A DNA stretch of 64,000 bases. Source: Hirundichthys speculiger (taxonomy: Eukaryota > Chordata > Actinopteri > Beloniformes > Exocoetidae). Below the pieces are notes generated by a model that ran no database searches, had not been told where the DNA came from, and worked only from the letters and a program-made list of their open reading frames with translations. The position numbers were made by a program, and so were the translations under genes. Shown here one piece after another: positions 21,813 to 34,271 of this stretch (position 1 is its first letter; each line of letters starts with the position of its first letter). The stretch covers positions 2,873,001 through 2,937,000 of the forward strand of contig JAGFBZ010001895.1 of NCBI GenBank assembly GCA_018398805.1, given 5' to 3'.

Positions 21813-24114
21813 ACAGACTGATTCCCATATTCTGGGGAGCCCAGTGTAAATCAAAGCAGCATAAATCAGAGCGCCAGGCCATTAAAACTGAAGGCAGTGC
21901 AATTATAACCACATGGAAGCAAAACATATTCACATTAATGAGCAGAAATGACACCCCAGGGTGTCATGTTATTATGGCCTGTTACTATGTGACAAATTAG
22001 TAATACAATTTATTCTATCTATAATATGCCAGTATTTGAACAAAAAACACAGCGAAATGTCTTATTGTAAACTGAATGGTGAACTTATCTAAACAATAGG
22101 TGTTATATATTATCTATAGCTGCAGTGCAGTGACGTGCTATGAAACTCAATTATCAAAAAAACACTAACACTGGATTACATGCCATAATAACATCCATAT
22201 TACGCTATGATGTATGGTTATATGAATCAGGAATTACAGATGCAGAAACAAAAATTTACAATTTGCAGTTATGGCACATTTTGTTAGCCAATTTATAAGC
22301 TACATTAAGGTCAAAGACCCTTTTTGTAACCTTATATTTCTGATAAAATGTACAGACTTAATTTTTCACTGATAACATGGTTGAATTGACAAAATTAATA
22401 AATTAAAATGGGGCACCACCTGATAATCAGGAAACAAAGACTAAACAGGCACAATCAGTCTCAAAATAGCTGTTATTCAATGCCTGCCAGCCCTTGACCA
22501 GTTGTGGCGCTATAGAGCAACAGCACAGACCTTTTTAACCAGCGGATGTTACAAACACGAGCAAAATAACCACAAGCAACTTCTCTCATTAGAATATATC
22601 AAAACTTGTTAACTCAAGTATTAAACATGAACAGGCACTTGGCTTAAGATTCTGATTTCTACAAAACAAGATGCCAACTAAACTAACATAAGCAAACAAG
22701 CATGAAATAGGATGAAAATGTCAACATATATATATTTACTCCGTTGATGCGTGACAACCAGACAAGATGTGTGGTTGTTCTTGGAAAGCAATAGGACTTC
22801 TTAAGAGGTGCTGGGGAATACAGACCCTTGGCTGGTCACTCCGAAGAGGAGGTGGGACAGTGGAGATGCCAGAGTTGCTGTACCTCCACAGTTCCCAGAA
22901 GGCTGGGAGCATAGTTACCGTAGGCCATAAAAGGTCTCTCTTTTTACTCATTCAACCACAGACATTCTCTGTCACTGAGAGTGCTGTTATGGGATGAACA
23001 TACTGGTTGACAGCTGCATTATGGGAAAGTGACAGTCAATAATTGGTTATTGTCAAATAAGACAACGTCACGTGATGCATGGAGCATAACACATAAACAC
23101 AAATGCGGAACCACACATGCATGCAACGTTCAGCATGTCAACGTAACATAATTATGAATACATATGCAAGCAGAGAACACACACAACAGGTACACACAAT
23201 GATCAGTACTGTTCAGAGTGTGCCAGGGGAAGTCAGAGGGGCAGATACCTGAATTCATTTACTATAAATACATGTGCTATATCTTTGCCAACTCTCCACA
23301 CACATTCATAAGAACAAAAACGCTCTCAAAGTATTTCTGTGTGCTTCCTCGCACACGTGTGTTCCTGAAACATCCCTTTCTGAGGTCTCCAACAGCGAAG
23401 GGGGGGTGAAGAGTGAAAATTTAAACCCAGGAAAGGAGGAGGAGGGCCATGTGTTTGACTGAGTTAAACTGACTGTGATTAAGGAAATAGAAAAGCCAAT
23501 CCTGATTTTGTTACCTGATCTGAGATTCCTGACTCCTCTCTTTTTTCCCCCTGGTGTTCACCTCTTCTACCTCTCCTCCTTCTTGATGTCATTCCTCCCA
23601 CCTGGTTCTCACCCATCCTTATCACCAGATAGTTTTTCTTCCCTGATATTCTCTTTTTTATCAATCAACTTTCACTCATGTCTTGAGCAATCAGTCACCT
23701 GTTAGCATCCAACTCAAAACCAATAAACAATCAATTTATGTCCATTCTTAATGCTGCCTTAGAATTTTTAGGTAAGAGGTTTAAAAAAAAAAAAAACCTT
23801 TGTTTCCACTGAAATGTTCTCTTGATTGTAGTCTAAGGTGCAAAGTGCAAGCAAATGCTGTTGTACTCTATTGGCCATATCAGGGAAGCTACGAGATTAA
23901 ATACATGGAGACTAATGCATGCTATAACAAGCTAACACATAATAAAACATCGACAACATGGTTACCTCATTCACAAAACAAGATTCTGATGAAACCAAAG
24001 ACCAGAATGACATAGAACATCTTCCCCAGCTGGCACAGGCTTTTTTTTTTTTAATGACTAAAGCACTGAAAAATCTCCAAAAATCTTAGCTTTAATTTGT
24101 GTTTAATGCTAAAT
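21813..24114. other. unassigned sequence, possible old LTR near 22430-22960
   Basis: No exon is recognised. Between about 22430 and 22960 the sequence has a retroelement-like feel (GCACCACCTGATAATCAGG; CATAAAAGGTCTCTC resembling a TATA region). I could not define both edges or a target duplication, so no element is called. Poly-A is at 23782-23795 and poly-T at 24042-24051. Confidence 0.3.
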
Positions 24115-24292
24115 ATGGATGGATGAAATACGTTCGATGTTGTTCGACTATCTTGGTTGGAACGTCTCTGCAGCATCACAAGGAAATCAGGGGCAGTACC
24201 ATCTAGATTGGCAGACTGCGGTGGTGGTTCCCCTTTTCAAGAAGGGGGACCAGAGGGTGAATTCCAATTACAGGGGAATCACACTCCTCAGA
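24115..24292 (+). mobile_element. Rex3 reverse-transcriptase fragment
   Basis: A near-continuous frame gives SAASQGNQGQYHLDWQTA, then VVVPLFKKGDQRVNSNYRGI and TLL. This is the same Rex3 block as 3652-3780, and the nucleotide sequence is also very similar. It starts with a MDEIR-type motif at about 24118 and stops abruptly after ACACTCCTCAG. Its probable 3' partner is the Rex3 end at 25590. Confidence 0.88.
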
Positions 24293-24429
24293 ACCGCCGT
24301 GAGAGCCGCTGGGAGCGGCTGGGTGCCCACTGCTGAGAATATGTTCTCGCGGCTCTGCCTTAGCGTGTTTACCGGGAGCGCACCAACTATCTGGGACTTT
24401 CAGGTAGCTGATAGAAATTGTCTGTGTAA

Positions 24430-24846
24430 GAATATTTTTACCTCCGCCAAGGAGGTTATGTTTTTGCCGGCGTTTATCTGTCTGTCTGTCTGTCTGTGTA
24501 CAAGATAACTCAACAAGTTATGGATGGATTTTAATGAAATTTTCAGGAGTTGTCAGAAATGTGAAAAGGAAGAACTGATTTAATTTTGGGTGCGATCTGG
24601 AAGAAATCCTGGATTCTGGATCACTTCAAATTTTAAATAAAAAAATAGGGCCGGAAATTTTGTTTCTCAATATCTCCGTTAATTATTGCCCAAAACTCAG
24701 GGATTGACAGTGGAAACCTCTATCAATTTTCAGAGGCTGATCCAGATCTGATCCAGAAGGCGGATTTTATCGCAATCTGTAAATCACTATATGGGAGAAC
24801 TGTTGTGCTTGGCGGAGGTCTGTGCTCTCAGAGTGCGTTTTTGACG
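24430..24846 (+). mobile_element. inverted-repeat DNA element, copy 2 (CCTCCGCCAAG termini)
   Basis: It begins ACCTCCGCCAAGGAGGTTAT and ends TGCTTGGCGGAGGTCTGTGC. The terminal 12 bases ACCTCCGCCAAG are inverted copies. The left end also carries a (CTGT)n run at 24476-24498. The interior matches copy 1 (395-991, opposite strand), including AATTATTGCCCAAAACTCAG and CTGATCCAGATCTGATCCAG. It is about 415 bp, without copy 1's extra block. It sits in the gap between the two Rex3 fragments at 24.1 and 25.6 kb. Confidence 0.85.
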
Positions 24847-25373
24847 AGTAGTTAAGAAATGCTTTCCTGATGAAACTCAAACTGCACCAAGACAGCACAC
24901 CCTAGGCAAACAAGACAGGTGTGCGTCCTTGGTGCAGCTGATGTGCTTTTTAAAATACTGCAGAACGGATCATTGTATGAGCATTGAGCCAGAGGAATAT
25001 GATGACATCTACTTTCTACCACTGAGCGATCTCGGGTTTTGGTCCCGAGCGCAAGGAGAGGGTCAGAGGTGAGGCGCACAGTATATTTGCAAGAAACTCC
25101 ACAACAGAGTTCTTGTGATCTCCACGCTTGCAGTTTGCCTCCACAGCACCAACATCGTGAGCTGATGAGCATCATCCACAGAGCTAGTCAGCAAGACATC
25201 CTCTGCCTTTAAGAGAATAAAAACGTATGAAAGTAATACAGTGATGCATAATCAAGAGGTACTGCCATTTGTGCAGTCTACATGTGACTGGGTGGACACA
25301 CATTTATGCCATTTGGACACGCTCTTTTACGCCGAAATGTGGGTTACTTGTGGCTTGCAGCTAGCGGGTGGTC
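24847..25373. other. unassigned sequence between Rex3 fragments
   Basis: GC-richer than its surroundings. It has a CGAGATCGCTCAG-like complement around 25022-25034 and no recognisable coding. A perfect 14-bp-arm palindrome centred at 25374 closes this interval. Confidence 0.35.
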
Positions 25374-25581
25374 AGACCACCCGCTAGCCGCTATCCTAAA
25401 CCCACAGTCACAAGATACCGAGTTTGCGGAAAATGCAAATGACACGCCCATTGCCGCGCCTACAATGTGAGTGAGGGAGTCAGCAACGCGGGCTTTAGGG
25501 AAGCGGAAGATTGCATAGCGGTTAGTGGAGGTTCCTAAATCTGCAATTTGCGGGTAGCGGGGAGCGGCTAGCGGGAGGTCT
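25374..25581. mobile_element. 208-bp MITE with AGACC(A/T)CCCGCTAGCCGCT termini
   Basis: The left end reads AGACCACCCGCTAGCCGCTA. The complement of the right end reads AGACCTCCCGCTAGCCGCTC. This is a 19-base terminal inverted repeat with one mismatch. A partial copy sits at 6033 onward. The left TIR is also part of a perfect inverted repeat (25360-25388), because GCTAGCGGGTGGTC precedes it. No coding capacity exists, and the superfamily is unassigned. Confidence 0.75.
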
Positions 25582-25589
25582 ACGATCTG

Positions 25590-25795
25590 GGCCTATATCT
25601 CTCAGGTGGCCTGGGAGCGCCATGGTGTTCTCTCGGAGGAGCTGGTGGAGACTGCTGGGGGGAGGAAGTTCTGGGTCTCTTTGCTTAGGCTGCTGGCCCC
25701 ATGAACTGATAATGGATTAGGTGGAAGATAATGAATGGATGGATGGATGGATGGATGGATGGATGGATGGATGGATGGATGAATGGATGGATGCT
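25590..25795 (+). mobile_element. Rex3 3' end with (GGAT)n tail
   Basis: An uninterrupted frame at about 25594-25700 reads YISQVAWERHGVLSEELVET, then AGGRKFWVSLLRLLAP and a stop. This is the conserved C-terminus of the Rex3 ORF. It is followed by a short 3' UTR and a GGAT/ATGG microsatellite (about 25736-25793), the usual Rex3 tail. Tail purity and the open frame suggest this end is younger than the copy at 2735-4555. Confidence 0.88.
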
Positions 25796-26633
25796 AAATA
25801 TTAACTACAAAAGTGAGCATGTTAAACTTTACTAAACCTGGAAATCATCATCAGTATGTAAGGACTATCTTACTTTCTAATTGTAGTACCCCACTCCCTC
25901 TCCTTGCAAACAAAACTACTTGATATCTGGTCCATTAGGTTACCTTGTTTTTTTTATTTTGCTTAGCTTTTATTTGTTTGTTTATGAGCACAACATTTGG
26001 CAAGTGTACATTAAAAGATAATGATTAGTAGTTAGTTCAGAGCTATTGATCCAAATTTGCATGGCTGCATGCACACATACACACGCACAAACACACACAC
26101 GCTGCCACCAACAGGAGCAGGTAAACAGGAAGAGGGTGATTGAATTAGAGAAGAGACTTTTGAATGGATCCCTGATAAACTAAGAGAAAAGGCCAGAGAC
26201 GGGTATGAGAGGAGTGTAAAGATAGTGTGGGACAAGAAGCACTGGTTCGTGAAAGTCTTTAAAAGACAAACCAATCAATTCAAGCAAGTATACAGAACAT
26301 TATAGATGAGTTGTTTAACAATTTTATTAATTTCCATCCTTATAACTAATGAATGATGACAGCTTAATACATAGGAGCCTTGCAGCTCTATCTAATGGTG
26401 TAATTTGCCATTTGTCACTGCCATTTAACTGCATGCAATATGCAAATAAACCTAGGTGTAGTGATGAATAATTATGGTGTAATTATCTGAAGCTTATATT
26501 CTCTAAAGATGGACACAACATTATCATGCCTCAGAGAACAACAGTATGCGTAAATTATATGTTGATGTGAAGTACATCAAGGTGGACAAAAAGATCCTCC
26601 ACTGTAGAATGTAGTTCTATGGGAGACTGGATT
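25796..26633. other. unassigned intronic sequence
   Basis: AT-rich, with a CA-rich patch at 26066-26102. No exon or family is recognised. Confidence 0.35.
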
Positions 26634-26772
26634 TGTTTCCATCCATCCGTCATCCATGCTGGTTTAGTCCTATCCAGGGTCATGGGGATCTGCTGGAGTA
26701 TATCCCAGCTCTGTTCAGGTGAAAGGCAGGTGTTCACCCTGGACAGGTCGCCAGTCCATCACAGGGCTGTTT
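26634..26772 (-). repeat. dispersed LINE 3'-end/SINE-type repeat
   Basis: The complement contains GGACTGGCGACCTGTCCAGG, GAGCTGGGATATACTCCAGC and a GGATGGAA tail. It has the same block order as the copies at 1815, 49700 and 55385. Confidence 0.8.
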
Positions 26773-27094
26773 TTTTTTTTCCATTCTAACTTCTTTATGG
26801 ACCAAGTGATACCAACGTCTGCTTTGTCCACACACTCAAACACACTCAGCTTACCATGAGAGGCTGTCACCATGGATACCAGAGTGCCCCTCAACTAAAT
26901 TCCTACTGGATCAGCACAAGAGGAAACACTCCAACATTTTCTCCTACGGTCCGTCCACATAGAAACTTTATCACCACCTGCCAGAGGGGGAATATCCTGA
27001 GTTTCTATTTCTGAGTCACAGAATGAAGCAGGGCAATTGTGATAAAGAAGAAGAGGAATGAGAGCAAGGTGGAATTAAGTTACCTACACCCAAA
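26773..27094. other. unassigned sequence
   Basis: About 320 bp with a poly-T run at 26771-26780. Nothing is recognised. Confidence 0.3.
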
Positions 27095-27510
27095 AGATGT
27101 CTCAAGCATAAACTTCGCACAGATGAGGCTATTTTCTTTTATAAGTCTGTTGTGGAGAGTGCAATCCTATCTGCAGTCATCTGTTGGAGGAGCAGCATCA
27201 GAGCCAGTGACTTAAAGAAAAAATCAATAAAGGAGGCTGGCTCTGTTCTGAGGACTGTTCTGGAGCTGATGGTGCAAAGGAGGATACTTTATAAAATGAA
27301 AAGCATCATGGACAACCCTGAGCATCCTCTGCACAACACTGTAATTCTGTCTTTCAGTTAGAGGCGTCTTCAGACCGCTACAGGAGATCCTCGCTGCCCA
27401 CAGCTTTAACCACTTACTGTGAATTTTTGAAGAGACTTAAGTTAGGACAGCTGCTGCACAATTAATTTCCCTTCAGGTATGAATAAAGTATTTTTGAAAT
27501 GGATTTGAAT
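27095..27510 (+). mobile_element. L2/Rex1-group LINE 3' end
   Basis: The frame reads SVVESAILSAVICWRSSIRA, then SDLKKKSIKEAGSVLRTVLE and MDNPEHPLHNTVILSFS. The pattern matches the conserved C-terminus of Rex1/L2-group reverse transcriptases (E-SIL---CW--S, ...KAGSVLG..., HPLHDTL). Stops interrupt the following RRLQ...RYR block. The copy ends in a short 3' UTR with AATTTCCCTTCAGG and a GGATTTGAATTGAA tail. Confidence 0.8.
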
Positions 27511-28185
27511 TGAAATGAGAAAAATGTTTTTTTTATCATAATTACTACAAGTAGATCTAATTATCATGTACTTCAGGCTCCATCTATTTATGACTATCCT
27601 TCCACTTCCATGTCATTGCTTTCTCTAATCTCTTCTGTTCTTGACTGAGCTCTGAATAGCATAGTCTAATTAGCAGCAGGCACAGGGAGAATTGATTGGT
27701 TTATATATTATATATTGATTTTCATAGCTCATTAAATGTTGTTGTTATTGGAAGCAGTATAACTGTCACAATAGGAAGTTCACTGGCACTCTGTAGTTAC
27801 CTAGCAACAGCTTTCTCATCCTCTGTCAAGGTTGTGTTGGATAGTTAACATGTTTGTCATGCATGTGAACACATATGAACACAGATGCCAGAAGGCTATG
27901 AACTTTCGTGATCTGATTTTAAATATGCTTTCCATGCATCCATGTATGTATCTGGAGTCACATCAGTCCAAGCAAAGCCTTGTGACCCTGAGCTCATCCC
28001 ACTTGTCTTGAACTATTTCAACTGTTTTTTTTTTTCTTTTAACATTGAAACAGAGTAATTTTTCTGTATGTAACTCTTTTTATGTTTCTTTATTCTTGAT
28101 CTGATCCTTATATAAATTTTTAACAAATGAAACCGTTTTCCAGTTAGCCACATTTGGTGGTCTGTCAAATTTGGAGCAAGTAAAC
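27511..28185. other. unassigned intronic sequence
   Basis: AT-rich, with poly-T at 28025-28034. No exon or family is recognised. Confidence 0.35.
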
Positions 28186-28187
28186 AG

Positions 28188-28273
<86 letters not shown>
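28188..28273. repeat. (TA)n microsatellite
   Basis: About 43 uninterrupted TA units. Confidence 0.98.
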
Positions 28274-28276
<3 letters not shown>

Positions 28277-28312
28277 GAACGTAAAAACAGGAAAAATCAT
28301 CTACAGGGGCTC

Positions 28313-28400
28313 ATAATAATAATAATAATAACAGTACATTTTATTCAAAAGTACCTTTCAAAAAAACTCAAGGCCACTTTACAGAACAGATTAAAAAACA
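28313..28400 (-). repeat. LINE 3' tail with (ATT)n
   Basis: The complement reads CTGTAAAGTGGCCTTGAG...AAAGGTAC...AATAAAATG and is followed by an (ATT)n run (28314-28331 on the plus strand). This is a familiar non-LTR 3' terminus, though diverged. Only the last ~90 bp is present. Confidence 0.6.
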
Positions 28401-31400
28401 TCATCTTGAACATCCCATATGATTTTACATACGTTTGCCATCAGTTTTTCAGATATCTTGACTTGGTTACATTGATTGGATCACACTTGATTGTAATTTT
28501 AAATTCCTCTTTAATTTTCTGCTTCATGGTCAGCACGAATTAGTGAATTATGACATGCTAATGCACTAACCTAGGTCAATGAAAATATGAAACCATATAT
28601 ATTTACATATTGTCATTATAACTGTGAGCAACTGTGGAGCTGCTGCAGTTGTTGTATAAGTAGATTTGGCAGCACAAAATGTAATTAAAGCAGAATTATT
28701 ATGGTGTTATGAACTGACGTGCTGAAGGTACCTCTAAGCCAGAGACCAACATGCACAGACACATTCCCACCAATGTTGCAGTCATTGCTAGCTATTGCTT
28801 AAATACAGTTGTTATACTGGCTGATGTGGGAAAATTAAACAAACAATTGAGCTCGCACAACTGAAACAAGTCTGTGAAAAGCTCTTGGACCACCTAGTTA
28901 CACAATGGCACTTCCATAGTTCCTTAAATATAGTTCAGAGGGTTTTTAGGCCCTTACTATTCTCCATATTATGATAGTTTTTACTAAAATCTTGGGAGGG
29001 ATTAAATCAGTTTATTTTTCAATTTGCACCACACACAGTAGCATCTTTGGCAGCAATGACAGCCTGGATAATAATACTGTATTCTAGGTTTTTCTTTTTG
29101 ACATGATGTTCAAGCTAAACCACCACTGACGCACAAATGCAACAGATTCATTTATCTGAAATGTCCAAAACAATGTCGAGTCACAATACGGCTGGAGAAA
29201 TTTTATCATTTGCTCTATAGAGGGCTGTGTTCACGTAGAGTGTTGGCAATCTGTAACAATGTTTTTATTAACTCTCAGTTGGAAGGATGACCCAAAAGTA
29301 GGAGACCATGAAGAGAAACTGATAAATAATGTCCTTTAATCAACCAAACACTTTACCACAGCTGAATATCAAAAGAGTAAAAATATCTAGAAAGAGAGGG
29401 AAGGTAGGTAAGCAACCAGGGGAACAGATCAGCAACATGGGGTGGCATTAGAGACAAACAAAGGGGACAGAGGGGTATACAGTATGTATACAACAAAAAT
29501 CCTAGAGAGCTGTAGACAGTGAGGTCTGAATCAACAACGGAGGTTTGGCCACAAAATCACATAAAAAAGAAAACTTTTTTAAACTTAACAAAACAAGAGA
29601 ACTAAACAAGACTCAATTAAGATCCAAACTTAAAACTATGACAGTTAATATCAGACCCTAACCATCTCCTTTCTATGCCTTAAAAATATTTGCACTTGAC
29701 AGCAAAGGAGAAAATTCCTTAGAAAATATTGGGTCAGATTAGACTCAAATTCCTAGCCTGGCAAGGCATCCCAGTTCTTTTACTCTATAAAACAAGTAAT
29801 TAGTCACCAGGATTCAACAGATTATAACAGATCACTATAAACTGCTTCTGGACACAGCTGGATTGGCACACAAATCAATCAGAGAAACAAAGAACATGAA
29901 ATAGGCAGAGCAGCATCTGTTGATCCAAGGTGATACTAGCAGTTCTGTTAAATTATCTTTTTGAATAATGTCTCTTGGCGGCTCTTCTATGAGTCATCAC
30001 ATTAAGATACCTGTTGTAATTGGTTTGTACTGTAGTGGCTGTGAATGGGAGAAATGCCAGGTCCATTTCACAAGAGAAAATCTTTTGCAGAGTAATTTTT
30101 CTATATCTTTCACGACAGCTACATGTAATGCAAAATGTAGACATGCTAACAAGGCATGATGTAGATGATGTAGACTGCATTTTTGTAACCAGAAAGTGTG
30201 GTACTTAAATCACATTTAAATCTTTTTTGTGAAAATGTGTATTGTATTATATACTGAATTAGTTATAGCACATTTTGGAGGGACACTGCATTGTGACTAA
30301 ACCAAGATGGAGGCGAGCATCACTGCCATTGTTGCTTCAGAACTGTTTTTATCTCATCTTTAATTAAAAGATTATAATTGACTGCTACTTCTCCAGCCTT
30401 ATGACTTGACCTTGTGCAAAAACCTCACATCTAATTAAGAAAGACATATCGAGTCTTGTTAAGTTTTCTTAAAGCTTTCCACAGAGTTTTTCCAGAAGTC
30501 CTTCTGTGTTTTATTGACAGTGTGTTTCAAGTCATTATTTTGTTACAATGTGAGTTATTTGTTACCTGTTTTATCATAGCTCTTTCTTAAAAATCACTCA
30601 TCTTGGACAGGCATCCTAGTCTAGGCGTACACATGATTGTAAACTTCTTCCATGTCAGAAAGACATTGGTTACCTGCACCCTAAATGGTGCAGGTGTTTC
30701 CTGATGCACATCCCTCGATCTGTTCTTGGGATAATCGTGTCACACAGATGTACTGACAGTTTTCTCCATCTCTTGGATTTGTTTTTAGTTATATTACCTT
30801 GGTTGGTATAAACAGAAAGTTAATTATGTGAAAGACGAGTCTGACGATCCCTAGAGTAGAAGAACATCCTGCACTATTAACAGTGTTGACAGTAGTGAAC
30901 ATTTTTAATGACACTAACAACACTATGTAGCACTGACTGGAACAAAAGCCCAAACCCTCAATTTGTCAGAGATTTGTAGACTGGAATACAAAAACAAGCC
31001 TTTAGCTCCACTCCTGCCCCTAATTCACACATACTTCAGTTTGTTTAACATTTTATGGCTCTGATTTTTTGCCCAAAGAAATGCTAAATACAATAAAGCC
31101 CAAGTGGAAATGCGAATGCCACTTCTCATCACCAAATACTTAGCAAGACATGCAGCATGACGATACCCATACAGACAAGCCAGGATGCTCACAGGCAGAA
31201 AGAGACTTGCACAGTATCACAAAATACCCGAGAGACAGTCACATGGCTCAAAGATCAATCTGCACCATGTGTCAGCTGTTTCTCTCAGTTTTTGCTGCTT
31301 TTTGTCCCCTGCATCCCTTCTGTTGCTCTTTTCTTGACTATAAATAAAACCATTAAACTATTCACTGTTTTATCTCCTTTCTTTTTCCCCTCTTTTATAT

Positions 31401-31644
31401 TCCAGAACAATTGTTTTTTCCTTTATTTGTCATCTTTATTTTAATCAACTCTTTTTGTTTGAAAGAATTCTGTTTGTATTGCTTCCTTCCTGTTTTTATA
31501 AAAGCTTTAACTAGGAGCTTATATTCGGTGGACACTTCTCCACCTTCTAACTGGTCCTCACAAAGACTTGGATGCCAAAGATGGTAAAAATTGGGTTCCT
31601 TTAAGAGGATGGCATTATCAAGAATTTGAGAAAGTCCAAATGAT
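28401..31644. other. unassigned intronic sequence
   Basis: The region 29280-29620 (GGAAGGATGACCCAAAAGTA, GAGACCATGAAGAGAAACTG) resembles a frequent fish repeat but has no defined edges. The region 30460-30790 has phrases loosely like minus-strand Tc1 relics. No exon is recognised. Confidence 0.35.
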
Positions 31645-32520
31645 GATGTCATGGCGTAAGGTGACTTTTGATAGGTTAATTGACAACATTTGAGTCACAC
31701 CTGTGGATGAACTTTAAGGCACACCTCAAACACACTGTTTTCTTGTGTGGCATCATGGGAAAATAAAAAGAAATCAGCCAAGATATCAGAAGAACAAATG
31801 TAGACCTCCACAAGTCTAGTTGATCCCCGAATTGATGCCTGAAGGTGCCCCGTTCATCTGGTTAAACAAATATACGCAACTATGAACACCATAGGAATGT
31901 CCAGCCATCATATCGCTCAGGAAGGAGACGGGTTCTCTGTCTTAGAGATGAACATGTTTTGGGCAAAATGTCAACTCCAGAACAAAAGCAAAACACCATG
32001 TGACGATGTTGGCTGAAGCTGGTAAAAGTGTCATTATCCCCAGTGAAACCAGTCCTGTTCTGACATGGGCTGAAAGGCCACTCAGTGAGAAGGAAGCCAT
32101 TACTCTAAAAGCAACATAAAACAGCAAGAGTACAGTTCGCAAAGATACACAGAGACAACTACCTTAGTTTTTAGACGCATGTCCTGTGGTCTAATGAAAC
32201 TAAAATTGAACTGTTTGACCATATCGTTACATTTGGAGGAAAGCCTGAAAACACCATCCCAGCTGTGAAGTACGGGGGTGACAGCATCATTGTTTGGGGG
32301 TGTGTTGGCGCAGGAGGTTCTGCTGTGCTTCAGAAAAACAGATGTCATCAGGGAGAAAGAACATTATGTAGAAATATTGAAGCAACATCTCAAGACATCA
32401 GCCAGGGCATTAAAGCTTGGGTGCAAATGGTTCTTCCAAATGGACAATGACCCTGATCACAAAGCCCTGATCTCAGTCCAACGGAAAATATGTGAGCAGA
32501 GCCTTCAAACCTGACTCAGT
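31645..32520 (+). mobile_element. Tc1-like transposon, decayed and 3'-deleted
   Basis: The nucleotide track follows a teleost Tc1 element. A leader has TTGATAGGTTAATTGACAAC and CATCATGGGAAAATAAAAAG, followed by AAATCAGCCAAGATATCAGA (transposase start). The first catalytic region is TGTGGTCTAATGAAACTAAA (WSNETK). Next come YGGDSIIVWGC (about 32269-32301) and the second region CTTCCAAATGGACAATGACC (FQMDNDP). Directly after it, near 32455, the sequence jumps to ATCACAAAGCCCTGATCTCA, so roughly 60-70 bp are missing. Everything after SPDLSP is lost. Several frameshifts are present and no intact terminal repeats were identified. Confidence 0.88.
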
Positions 32521-33337
32521 TACATCTGTTTTATTAGGAGGAACGGGGAAAATTCTGGTTTCACCTGTAGGTAAGAGAAATAAGGATAGTTTATGTTTCA
32601 GATATTATTGTCCTTTGGGTTTGAGAAGCATCATGTTTTCCAGGATTGATGTCAGAACTTAACTATAAACCATGTGAATGTTTTGTAGCCACTCAAATGG
32701 CTGCAAAGGTCACTACAGATTTGTATCCAAAATAATTTCATGTTTTATAAAGTTTATTTTCTTTAATGTAATGAGTCTTTGATGTAATGACAAACTCTCA
32801 CTTTGAAATAACATGTAAGAAACTTTGACTTTTGCATAGGAAATATGCAATACTCTTGAGGACATTTTAGTCACAAGACACCATGATGTCATCCTTTTGG
32901 CTTCCTTTATCCCTGAAGCCACATGCTTGTCATTGATCAAAAAGGCAGGGAGACAAGAAAGAAAGAGGACAAAGAGTGTATCTGTTGAGTGATAAAGTAT
33001 ACACTGAAGGGGGAGAGACAGAGAGCAAGAAAACAAGACTAAACAACAAATCATCACTCTAAAAGCTGACCTAAATATGCATTCTCTCATTATACACGGC
33101 CCAGTGCCTTCCAGAACTATGACAGATACTTATTACCTCTAAATGCTTGATAATTTAACTGTTTTGAGCTACTTGTAAACTTTTTTAAGCAAGTATTTTT
33201 TCACTATGCTCACAGTCAGATTTCAGTATCTGTGTACAGAGTAAGAGAATCGTTTTCTCCCCCTTTTCATTCTTCATTCTTTTTTCCATCCAATAGCTTG
33301 TATAAAATAATGGTGAGAATATTATCACCCTTTAATA
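32521..33337. other. unassigned intronic sequence
   Basis: No exon or family is recognised. Minus-strand frames here are chance readings. Confidence 0.35.
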
Positions 33338-33655
33338 TGCATCTATCCATTATCTATACCTACTTCAATCCCATTCAGGGTCACAGGGGTCTGCTGGGGC
33401 CTATCCCAGTTGTCCAGGGGTAAAAAGTGAAGATGGACACCCTGGACAGGTAAACAGTCCATCGCAGGGCCACATAAACACAAACAACCATGGAAGCTCA
33501 CACTCACTCCCAGGGTCAATTTAGATAACAAAGTCACATGTTTTTGGACTGTGGGAGGAAGCTGCAGCACCAGGGAAAAGTCAAAGAGAACATGTAAACT
33601 CCACACAGAAAGGGCCAAGATGGGATTTAAACCAGGAGCCATCAAGCCATCAAGC
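33338..33655 (-). repeat. long copy of the dispersed LINE 3'-end/SINE-type repeat
   Basis: In the complement, blocks occur in order: GTTTACATGTTCTC, GCTGCAGCTTCCTCCCACAG-like sequence, CCAAAAACATGTGAC, GGTTGTTTGTGTTTATGTGG, the GACTGTTTACCTGTCCAGGG block and the final CTATCCCAGC-type block with GGATAGATGC. This is the same order as in the plus-strand copy at 49700-49945, so together they define the fuller ~250-310-bp unit. Confidence 0.82.
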
Positions 33656-34271
33656 TACCCTCCCTTTACCATAATGCATATACATTTATTTCACAGACCT
33701 GTGGGAAGTCTCTGCTTACATTAGGAATGCACTTCTTCAATATGGAGGAAAATAACCACAGTGCATTTATTAACCACCTTTATAGACAACTCATCTAGTG
33801 CTGGGGATAAAGACTACTAGGGCAAAAAAAAGTCATATGAAATGTCCCATTTCTTAAGATATAAATCTAATTTACTGGGATTCCCTGATTTAGTGAAGCT
33901 GGCAGTGTTTACAATGTTTACACATCTCTATCCCATCTGTCCCATTAAAAAATGTGTTCACATTATGAGTATGATATATGTAGCCTATTCAGCTTATTAT
34001 TAGACATACTTCACGTCCTCACAATTAAATCAGACCTTCCAGACATTGTTTCTGTAGACTGTATGTCAATCAGATGCCCTGTAAAGACCTTTCCTTAAAA
34101 TGCATCCTGAGTAATCTTATCACAAGCAATAAGCATTTAGCACATGCGTTCAAAGCTGGTATTAAAATGTGTACCCAAATGCATTTTGAGAGATCAGATT
34201 TGACCTTATTGTTCTATATGCAAACAAACACACATTACTTTTACTTACAATCATCAAATGTGTTGTCATTT
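33656..34271. other. unassigned intronic sequence
   Basis: AT-rich. No exon or repeat family is recognised. Confidence 0.35.

Noticed and set aside
22430..22960. solo LTR
   Set aside because: A TATA-like phrase and retroelement feel, but no TG...CA edges or target duplication could be defined.
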